Positions 1 to 4,819 of a stretch of DNA of 6,444 nucleotides are shown here, piece by piece; the stretch's first letter is position 1, and every line of letters starts with the position of its first letter. The notes beneath the pieces were generated by a model, which did not search any database, was not told the DNA's origin, and worked only from the letters and a program-made list of their open reading frames with translations. This DNA comes from Eubacteriales Family XIII. Incertae Sedis bacterium. GTDB taxonomy: Bacteria; Bacillota; Clostridia; Peptostreptococcales; Anaerovoracaceae. The stretch spans positions 1-6,444 of the forward strand of contig JAISGB010000003.1 in NCBI GenBank assembly GCA_031263335.1, written 5' to 3'. The position numbers and the translations under genes were made by a program.

Positions 1-1
1 T

Positions 2-670
2 CCGCACGAAGCGATCTTTGAGGGGTACGGCGGCATCTATTGCGTGGAGGCGGGCGGCCCCGCGCCCGGCGTCGGTTGCGCGGGACGCGGCATCATCACG
101 GCGGTACAGATGCTGAAACAGCAGAAGATCTTCGAGGAACTCGATCTTGACTATGTGATCTACGATGTGCTCGGCGACGTGGTCTGCGGCGGCTTTGCCG
201 TGCCGATACGCGAAGGCATCGCACAGCACGTATTCACGGTGTCCTCTTCGGATTTCATGGCCATCTACGCCGCGAACAATCTGTTCAAGGGCATCCAAAA
301 GTATTCGAATTCCGGCGGCGCGCTGTTGGGCGGCGTCATCGCCAATTCGGTGTCGCCGGATTCGGGGTATCAGCGCTCGATCATCGACGACTTTGTGGAA
401 CGCACGGGTACGCAGGTCATGCAGTACATCCCGCGCTCCCTCACGGTCACGCAGAGCGAACTGAACGGCAAGACCACGATCGAGGCGCAACCGGACTCGG
501 CGCAGGCGGGGATCTATCGCGAACTGGCGCGCCGCGTCAGCGAACACGAGATATCCAAGGCGCCGAACCCGCTCGATCTGCAGGCCCTGCGCGACTGGGC
601 CTCGGAATGGTCCGACCAAATCCTCGCCATCGAAAGCGGCATCGTACAAACGGCGGCGCAGGCGATATGA
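2..670 (+). CDS. nifH: NifH-family nitrogenase-type iron protein, 5' end missing
   Basis: This is the C-terminal 222 residues of a NifH/BchL/CfbC-family reductase, a homodimeric ATPase that passes electrons through a bridging 4Fe-4S cluster to a nitrogenase-like partner. Both cluster cysteines are visible. One is in GVGCAGRG (partial residue 26, equivalent to Cys97 of Azotobacter NifH) and one in [12 protein letters not shown] (residue 62, equivalent to Cys132). The arginine after the first cysteine, the ADP-ribosylation site of classical NifH, is also present. About 65-70 N-terminal residues including the P-loop lie before the window. The stretch [14 protein letters not shown] differs from classical NifH, which has a CSGEMMAMYAANN-like sequence, so this may be a NifH-like homologue of another nitrogenase-like enzyme. 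The stop is TGA at 668-670, and nifB begins 4 nt later, so the two genes are probably co-transcribed. Family membership is certain; nitrogen fixation is not. Confidence 0.93.
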   Translation, partial: PHEAIFEGYGGIYCVEAGGPAPGVGCAGRGIITAVQMLKQQKIFEELDLDYVIYDVLGDVVCGGFAVPIREGIAQHVFTVSSSDFMAIYAANNLFKGIQKYSNSGGALLGGVIANSVSPDSGYQRSIIDDFVERTGTQVMQYIPRSLTVTQSELNGKTTIEAQPDSAQAGIYRELARRVSEHEISKAPNPLDLQALRDWASEWSDQILAIESGIVQTAAQAI

Positions 671-679
671 AGATATGAA
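664..679 (+). repeat. Tandem 8-bp repeat at the nifH/nifB junction
   Basis: GATATGAA occurs twice back to back (664-671 and 672-679), followed by GATG. The first copy holds the nifH stop TGA and the second holds the upstream candidate nifB ATG (675). A second in-frame ATG follows at 681. No good Shine-Dalgarno sequence precedes either ATG, so translation of nifB probably depends on coupling to nifH. Confidence 0.6.
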
Positions 680-1544
680 GATGGAACACGAAAAGATACG
701 GAATCTGCATCCCTGCTTCAATGCCGGAAACAACAAGGGGCGGATGCACCTGCCCGTCAGTCCCGCTTGCAACATCCGTTGCAAATTCTGCTCCCGCGTC
801 GTCGGCGGGGACGCGGACGAGATCCGTCCGGGCGTCGCGCAGACCTTGGTCGCGCCGGAGGAGGCCGCTGACTATGTGCGGAAAGCGTTGCGGGTGTTTC
901 CCGACATTACCGTCGTCGGCATCGCGGGACCCGGCGATACGCTCGCGACGGATCACGCGTTCCGCGCCTTCTCGAATATCCGGGCGCGGTTTCCCGAACT
1001 CATCCACTGCATGAGTACGAACGGTCTGCTCTTGCCGAGGAAGATCGATGAGGTGGTGAACGCCGATGTGTCGACGCTCACCGTCACGGTGAACGCCGTC
1101 GACCCGGCCATCCTCGCGCGGATAAACGGCGGCATTGTCTTGGACGGGGTGTATCTTGACGGCGCGGAGGGGGCTTTCACGCTGATCCAAAACCAGCTCG
1201 AGGGCATTCGCCTTGCGTCGCGGGCCGGCATCATCGTCAAGGTCAACACGGTGCTCATCCCGCGGATCAATGGGCGGCATATCGGGACGATCGCGCGGGC
1301 GGTCGCGAAGCGAGGGGCGAGCATCTTCAATATCATCCCGCTGATTCCGCAACATTTGCTCGCGGACGAACGGGCGCCCGGCTGCGTGGAGATCGACGCG
1401 TCGCGCGGGAAGGCCGAGCAATATCTGCCCGTATTTCGGCATTGCCAACATTGCCGGGCGGACGCGATCGGGATGATCGGCGGCCCCGACTACGGCGGAC
1501 GCGTCTATCAGAAACGTATGGAGGACACCTTTTCACACGGATGA
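675..1544 (+). CDS. nifB: NifB-type radical SAM FeS-cofactor synthase, short form
   Basis: This 289-residue protein resembles NifB, the radical SAM enzyme that fuses two 4Fe-4S units and inserts a carbide to make NifB-co, the precursor of nitrogenase active-site cofactors. It has the N-terminal HPCF motif (Cys14) and the radical SAM motif CNIRCKFC (Cys32, Cys36, Cys39). A VVGIAGPGD loop, the STNGL strand, TVNAVDP and VKVNTVLIP follow. Near the C-terminus is HCQHCRADAIGMIGG (Cys257, Cys260), known in NifB to help hold the extra clusters. It ends soon after this motif, so it lacks the NifX-like domain fused to many bacterial NifB proteins and resembles the short archaeal-type form. That missing domain is encoded by the next gene, which overlaps it by ATGA. 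ATG 681 is an alternative start. Key ligands look intact, so I expect an active enzyme. Confidence 0.93.
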   Translation: MKMEHEKIRNLHPCFNAGNNKGRMHLPVSPACNIRCKFCSRVVGGDADEIRPGVAQTLVAPEEAADYVRKALRVFPDITVVGIAGPGDTLATDHAFRAFSNIRARFPELIHCMSTNGLLLPRKIDEVVNADVSTLTVTVNAVDPAILARINGGIVLDGVYLDGAEGAFTLIQNQLEGIRLASRAGIIVKVNTVLIPRINGRHIGTIARAVAKRGASIFNIIPLIPQHLLADERAPGCVEIDASRGKAEQYLPVFRHCQHCRADAIGMIGGPDYGGRVYQKRMEDTFSHG

Positions 1545-1897
1545 AACATCGCATTGCGTTGGCTACAAACGACGGGTTGACCGTCTATAAACATTTCGGA
1601 CAAGCGAACGAATACCTGATCGTCGATATTGACGGCTCGGGGTATGAATCCGTCGAACGCCGAACGATCCTTCCCCCCTGCAACGAGGGGGCGCATACCG
1701 TAAGCGCGTTTGACGCGGCGCTCGCGATCCTGAACGATTGCGAGGCGGTCTTTGTCGGCAAGATCGGCCCCGGCGCTTCGGAATATCTCGCGCAACACGG
1801 CATCCGGAGCTTTGAGGCGCCCGGTGTGATCGACAATATCCTGAACAAAACAATAGAACGCAAGGTCCTCGATCGCTTCGGCCTCGCGGGCGGGTGA
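1541..1897 (+). CDS. NifX/NifB C-terminal-like FeMo-cofactor-binding protein
   Basis: This 118-residue protein is a single domain of the dinitrogenase iron-molybdenum cofactor family (NifX, NafY C-terminus, NifB C-terminus), whose members bind or carry FeS cofactor precursors. The early strand IALATNDG is followed by HFGQA (His18), then VDID. Cys47 and His52 lie in PPCNEGAH, and DCEAVFVGKIGPGA (Cys67) leads into GIRSFEAPG. The ATG overlaps the nifB stop (ATGA), with GGAGG at 1520-1524, somewhat far upstream; coupling probably helps. Its position directly after a NifB that lacks this domain suggests the two act as a split version of the usual fusion. Family assignment is strong; whether it carries NifB-co or acts as a regulator is inferred. 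I see no clear rho-independent terminator behind it. Confidence 0.88.
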   Translation: MKHRIALATNDGLTVYKHFGQANEYLIVDIDGSGYESVERRTILPPCNEGAHTVSAFDAALAILNDCEAVFVGKIGPGASEYLAQHGIRSFEAPGVIDNILNKTIERKVLDRFGLAGG

Positions 1898-1926
1898 GCG
1901 AGCGAGCGGATCAAAGATATCCACGG

Positions 1927-1949
1927 AACACATTGACATGATTTGTGTT
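1927..1949. promoter_or_regulatory. Candidate operator: perfect inverted repeat across the -35
   Basis: AACACA (1927-1932) and TGTGTT (1944-1949) form a perfect 6-bp inverted repeat with an 11-bp centre that contains the -35 TTGACA (1933-1938). The half-site centres are 17 bp apart, more than one helical turn. A dimeric regulator bound here would block RNA polymerase. I do not recognise the sequence as a known regulator's site. Confidence 0.4.
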
Positions 1950-1961
1950 TAATGTTATTAT
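1933..1961 (+). promoter_or_regulatory. SigA-type promoter for the ParA-like gene
   Basis: A perfect -35 TTGACA (1933-1938) is followed by a 17-bp spacer and -10 TATTAT (1956-1961) in an AT-rich patch of an otherwise GC-rich window. Transcription should start near 1967-1970. This separates the downstream gene from the nitrogenase-type genes and argues against the ATG at 1962 as a start, because that codon directly abuts the -10 and lies upstream of the expected transcript start. Confidence 0.8.
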
Positions 1962-2007
1962 ATGGATATGTTTGACGATGGTGCGAGCGATATCAACAGC
2001 CGGGACG

Positions 2008-2034
2008 TTCGATCGCGACCGATCCTCGATCGAA
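2008..2034 (+). repeat. Inverted repeat in the mRNA leader
   Basis: TTCGATCG (2008-2015) and CGATCGAA (2027-2034) form a perfect 8-bp inverted repeat with an 11-nt loop, inside the predicted leader of about 117 nt. It could form a stable hairpin. A second possible stem (2060-2065 with 2071-2076, including G-U pairs) would cover the ribosome binding site. I recognise no known riboswitch class here. Confidence 0.45.
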
Positions 2035-2068
2035 GACTTTCCCGCGAGCGACGGACGCCGCCTTCCGC

Positions 2069-2075
2069 AGGGGGG
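2069..2075 (+). promoter_or_regulatory. Ribosome binding site setting the start at 2085
   Basis: AGGGGGG lies 9 nt before ATG 2085. It is the only purine-rich site well placed for the ParA-like reading frame, and the protein from this ATG starts exactly at the first beta strand of the nucleotide-binding fold. Confidence 0.6.
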
Positions 2076-2084
2076 CGCGAGAAG

Positions 2085-2957
2085 ATGAAGTACGCCTTTG
2101 TCGGGCTGAGCGGCGGCGCCGGCGCGACCACATTGGCGTTTGCGTTCGCGGAGTACCTCGCGGGGCTGCGGATCGCCGAGGGCGATCCTGCGGGCGGGGG
2201 AACGGACGCGCGACGGCGGAGGGGCGGCGCGTCCGGACGGCGCCGGCGGGACGCCCTCGCCGCCGCCGTCGTGGAGATCAACGACGTCAACCGACCGCCC
2301 TGCGGGTTCGACTACGATCGCGTCGGCATGGACAAGCATTTCGCGGGACGCGAGTATGTCTCCTTCTATCGGTTGCTGTCGCAAGGGCGGCCCGTCCGGG
2401 GGCTTTCCAATTTCGACGGGGGCGTCAATTGGATCCTGCGCGTGCCGGGCGAAAGTTTCGATCGGTTCGAGATCGTCGAGTTCATACGGCTCATCGACAA
2501 CGCGGCCGGCGACGCCGTGATCTGCGACGTCAACGGGGCGTTCGGCCTGTCCCTCGATCGAGAAGGGGCGCGGATCGGCGAACTGCGCAAGATATTGGAC
2601 GACATGGATCGCGTATGCGCCGTCGTCGATCCCCTGCCTTCCGGCATGATGGCCGACCGTGAAAAGTTGGAATTGTTCAAGGATTATGAATCGTCGGGCG
2701 GCGACATCGTCTACCTCCTCAACAAATGCAATCCGGGCGTGAACCGGCGGGAGGCGCGCGCCTTCCTGAAGGTGCGCGGCGCCCTTGAGATACCGTACTT
2801 TTCCCCGGCGGACGTCTACGCCGCGGAATACAATTGCTGTACGGTATACGCTCTGCCCGAGATCGCGCGGTCGCTTGCGGGACCGTTCGAAAAACTGCGC
2901 GATCGTCTGCCTTTGAGCAACCGGATCGAGGCCCTGCAGCGGTCGCGGCAGCCTTGA
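2085..2957 (+). CDS. ParA/MinD-like P-loop protein with degenerate Walker A
   Basis: This 290-residue protein of unknown role has the layout of the ParA/MinD (SIMIBI) fold. A P-loop-like GLSGGAGATTLA (residues 7-18) starts the fold, VICDVNGAFG (145-154, Asp148) sits where the switch II aspartate is expected, AVVDPLPSG (179-187) follows, and LLNKCNPGVN (211-220) carries the base-contacting Asn-Lys. The lysine of GKT is replaced by alanine (Ala14), as in CpaE/TadZ-type relatives (GVGATT), so ATP hydrolysis may be weak or absent. Between helix 1 and strand 2 (AVVEIND, 61-67) lies an Arg/Gly-rich insertion, about residues 31-57, where this fold usually has only a short turn. The frame is open upstream to ATG 1962, but the promoter, the ribosome binding site and the fold support 2085. 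A leaderless start at ATG 1968 would add 39 residues and cannot be excluded. It appears to be a one-gene transcription unit before ftsE; I see no pilus or partition partners. Confidence 0.78.
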   Translation: MKYAFVGLSGGAGATTLAFAFAEYLAGLRIAEGDPAGGGTDARRRRGGASGRRRRDALAAAVVEINDVNRPPCGFDYDRVGMDKHFAGREYVSFYRLLSQGRPVRGLSNFDGGVNWILRVPGESFDRFEIVEFIRLIDNAAGDAVICDVNGAFGLSLDREGARIGELRKILDDMDRVCAVVDPLPSGMMADREKLELFKDYESSGGDIVYLLNKCNPGVNRREARAFLKVRGALEIPYFSPADVYAAEYNCCTVYALPEIARSLAGPFEKLRDRLPLSNRIEALQRSRQP

Positions 2958-3004
2958 CGGAGGCCGCTTCCCGCCGCTGTAACACACTTTTAATTGGGCA
3001 GGAT

Positions 3005-3033
3005 TTGATATTCATCTGTGGGTACGATATAAT
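3005..3033 (+). promoter_or_regulatory. SigA-type promoter for ftsE-ftsX-hydrolase
   Basis: TTGATA (3005-3010), a 17-bp spacer and a perfect -10 TATAAT (3028-3033) lie in an AT-rich stretch just after the ParA-like gene. Transcription should begin near 3040, giving a leader of roughly 48 nt before the ftsE ATG at 3088. It is the only clear promoter I see for the downstream genes through recJ. Confidence 0.8.
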
Positions 3034-3087
3034 ATAGGATGTATGTCGCCGTCGATCGGCTATTTTACGCGGTATATTGAGATAACG

Positions 3088-3813
3088 ATGATTGAGTACA
3101 AAAATGTGACAAAAAAATACGGCGAGAACATCGGCATCGAGGATGTGAGCATTCGCATAGAGGAAGGGGAGTTTGTATTCCTCGTGGGACCCAGCGGCGC
3201 CGGCAAATCGACCTTTGTAAAACTGTTGCTCAAGCTGTTGGACGCCGACGAGGGAGAGATATTTTTCAACGGATCCGACGTGACAAGCCTCAAGAGCATC
3301 GATATTCCGAAACACCGAAGAAGCATGGGCATCGTGTTCCAGGATTTCAGCCTCCTTCCCAAGAAAACCGTGTTTGAGAATGTCGCTTTCGCGATGGAGA
3401 TCATACAGACGCCGCGGCGGGCGATCAAGCGGCAGGTGCCTCGGATGTTGGATCTCGTCGGCATCAGCGCCGAGGCCAACAAGTATCCGTCTCAGATATC
3501 CATCGGGGAACAGCAACGGGTCGCCTTGGCCCGAGCCATTGTAAACAATCCGGCGGTACTGATCGCCGACGAGCCGACGGGGAACCTCGATCCGGAGACG
3601 GGTTGGGAGATCATGCGGCTGTTGGCCCAGATCAACAAGCGCGGCACCACGGTCCTCATGGTCACACACTCCAAGGAGATCGTGAACGCCATGGGCAAGC
3701 GGGTGGTCGCCATTCGGGACGGCCGGTTGGTACGGGATGAGCAGAGCGGCATGTACCATCCCGAGGATGAGCCTACCGGAACCGATGAGGATGAAGGGTT
3801 GTTTAAGCTATGA
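3088..3813 (+). CDS. ftsE: Cell-division ABC transporter ATPase FtsE
   Basis: FtsE is the cytoplasmic ATPase of the FtsEX complex, which transmits force through the membrane to switch on peptidoglycan hydrolases. This 241-residue copy has Walker A GPSGAGKST (34-42), Q-loop FQDFSLLP (Gln85), Walker B VLIADEP (157-163) and the switch histidine in VTHS (His194). The start at 3088 gives the family's typical MIEYKNVTKKY beginning; an in-frame ATG at 3043 would add 15 residues but lies too close to the predicted transcript start. The Shine-Dalgarno is weak. Two oddities appear: the ABC signature reads ISIGEQQR (137-144) where the family has LSGGEQQR, and there is an acidic C-terminal tail (DEPTGTDEDEG) that makes it slightly longer than most FtsE proteins. 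The stop overlaps the ftsX start (ATGA). Confidence 0.95.
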   Translation: MIEYKNVTKKYGENIGIEDVSIRIEEGEFVFLVGPSGAGKSTFVKLLLKLLDADEGEIFFNGSDVTSLKSIDIPKHRRSMGIVFQDFSLLPKKTVFENVAFAMEIIQTPRRAIKRQVPRMLDLVGISAEANKYPSQISIGEQQRVALARAIVNNPAVLIADEPTGNLDPETGWEIMRLLAQINKRGTTVLMVTHSKEIVNAMGKRVVAIRDGRLVRDEQSGMYHPEDEPTGTDEDEGLFKL

Positions 3814-4703
3814 ATTTCGGATTCATACACTCGGTAGGACAGGCGTTGCGCCAGATCGGCAGGAACATGGCCATGACGGTCGCTTCACTGTTTTCGATCA
3901 CGGCGATATGACTGATTTTGGGTTTCTTTTTCATCGTATTGGTGAACATCAACAATATTTCGGAGAGCGTAAAAGAGAATTTCGATACGATAGAGGTTCA
4001 GCTTTTGGATGAGACGGATCGGGCCGCGGCGGAAGTAATGATGGCGAATTTTCGCGACACAGACGGCGTCCTGAGCGTTGTATTCCGTACAAAAGATGAG
4101 AATTTGGAGAACTGGAAGGAGCAATGGGGCGACAACGCCGATATCCTGGATCGCCTCCGCGCGAACCCGGTGCCCAATTCCATCGTCATAGAGACGCGGG
4201 AGTTGGAGGATGCGGACGCGGTGGTCGCGAAGGCGAAGCAGATGGAAGGGATCGATCGGATCAGCTATGCGCAGGACGCGGTGGACAAGCTGATACGGAT
4301 CACGGGATTCATCCGCATGGGCGCGCTGATCCTCATCGGCGTTCTGCTCATCATATCCGTTGTCGTCGTCTCCAACACCGTGAAGTTGACGGTATTGGCG
4401 CGCGAACGGGAGATCACGATCATGAAATATATCGGCGCCACCAACTGGTTCATACGGGGTCCGTTTTTATTGGAGGGCATCATCATCGGCCTGATTGCCG
4501 CCGTCATATCGGGCGGCCTGATCGCGGGCGTCTATCATTATATTGTGCAGTCATTCGGCGTGGACGTCCTGCTGATCGTGTCCGTCGGCTTCGTGTCCGA
4601 GGGACATCTGTTGACGAACCTCGCCGTGATATTCCTCGCGCTCGGCGTGAGTATCGGCGCCTGCGGGAGCATCATATCCATGCGGCGGTTCTTGGACACA
4701 TAG
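3810..4703 (+). CDS. ftsX: Cell-division permease FtsX, interrupted by an in-frame TGA
   Basis: FtsX is the membrane half of FtsEX and passes the ATPase cycle of FtsE to an extracellular hydrolase. Counting the TGA as one residue, the product is 297 residues, the normal size for Gram-positive FtsX. It has a first membrane helix at about 22-46, an extracellular domain, and helices at about 170-192, 221-243 and 269-290. The family motif REITIMKYIGATNWFIRGPF lies before helix 3. The ATG at 3810 overlaps the ftsE stop, with GAAGGG 11 nt upstream. Codon 34 (3909-3911) is TGA, in the middle of helix 1 between TAI and LILGFFF. Sequence on both sides matches FtsX in the same frame, so this is a single-codon interruption, not a frameshift. 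It may be a nonsense mutation, a sequencing error or recoding; the TTG at 3918 is a poor restart because it would remove most of helix 1. The stop is TAG. Confidence 0.85.
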
Positions 4704-4704
4704 A

Positions 4705-4767
4705 CGGCCGGCCCCCGTTCGGGGCGCCGACCGAGGCTTTGGATCGGCGGCGTCCTTGGACGCGCCG
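4705..4767 (+). other. Structured ftsX-hydrolase spacer with two GC-rich hairpins
   Basis: Two stems are visible. The first pairs 4705-4708 with 4726-4729 and 4711-4715 with 4721-4725 (CGGC..GCCCC / GGGGC..GCCG). The second pairs 4745-4748 with 4764-4767 and 4750-4754 with 4759-4763 (CGGC.GCGTC / GACGC.GCCG, loop CTTG). An alternative stem (4726-4730 with 4744-4748) would compete with both. Neither is followed by a T run, so they are not standard terminators; they could act as an RNA processing or stability element. Confidence 0.4.
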
Positions 4768-4802
4768 GGTCGCGGTCGAAAACGGAAGGAAACGGACAAT
4801 GC

Positions 4803-4811
4803 GGAGAGGGG
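4803..4811 (+). promoter_or_regulatory. Ribosome binding site for the M23 hydrolase
   Basis: GGAGAGGGG lies 8 nt before ATG 4820 and supports that start over the in-frame ATG at 4799, which would put seven residues, two of them arginines, ahead of the natural signal peptide. Confidence 0.6.
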
Positions 4812-4819
4812 AATTGCAT

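Noticed and set aside
537..1451. Minus-strand open frame of 304 codons opposite nifB
   Set aside because: It is a shadow of nifB, with composition rich in Arg, Asp and His and no family motif.
1894..1911. GAGC tandem repeats after the nifX-like gene as a terminator or CRISPR-like repeat
   Set aside because: There are only three copies of a 4-mer, with no dyad, T run or spacers.
1962..2084. N-terminal extension of the ParA-like protein from ATG 1962
   Set aside because: This ATG directly abuts the -10 element (1956-1961) and would not be in the transcript. The extension is polar and Arg-rich without any fold, while ATG 2085 has a ribosome binding site.
2944..2968. Possible terminator at the end of the ParA-like gene
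   Set aside because: Only a short bulged stem (GCGG..CCT / AGG.CCGC) can be drawn, and no T run follows it.
2981..2986. Second AACACA half-site upstream of the ftsE promoter, suggesting a shared regulator
   Set aside because: It has no TGTGTT partner and lies about 18 bp upstream of the -35, so it does not repeat the arrangement of the first promoter.
1911..2987. Long minus-strand open frame of 358 codons opposite the ParA-like gene
   Set aside because: It mirrors the high-GC codon pattern of the + strand gene, has no recognisable domain, and covers both the promoter and the gene.
2719..3759. Minus-strand open frame of 346 codons opposite ftsE
   Set aside because: It lies antisense to a complete FtsE with all ABC motifs and shows no protein family features.
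3810..4703. Genome-wide reassignment of TGA to an amino acid, prompted by the ftsX TGA
   Set aside because: Five other genes in the window (nifH, nifB, nifX-like, ParA-like, ftsE) end naturally at TGA at the expected family length or directly overlapping the next gene, and tryptophan is encoded by TGG.
4124..4819. Long open frame upstream of and continuous with the hydrolase gene
   Set aside because: It runs out of frame through ftsX and encodes Arg/His/Gly-rich nonsense; the signal peptide beginning at 4820 marks the true start.
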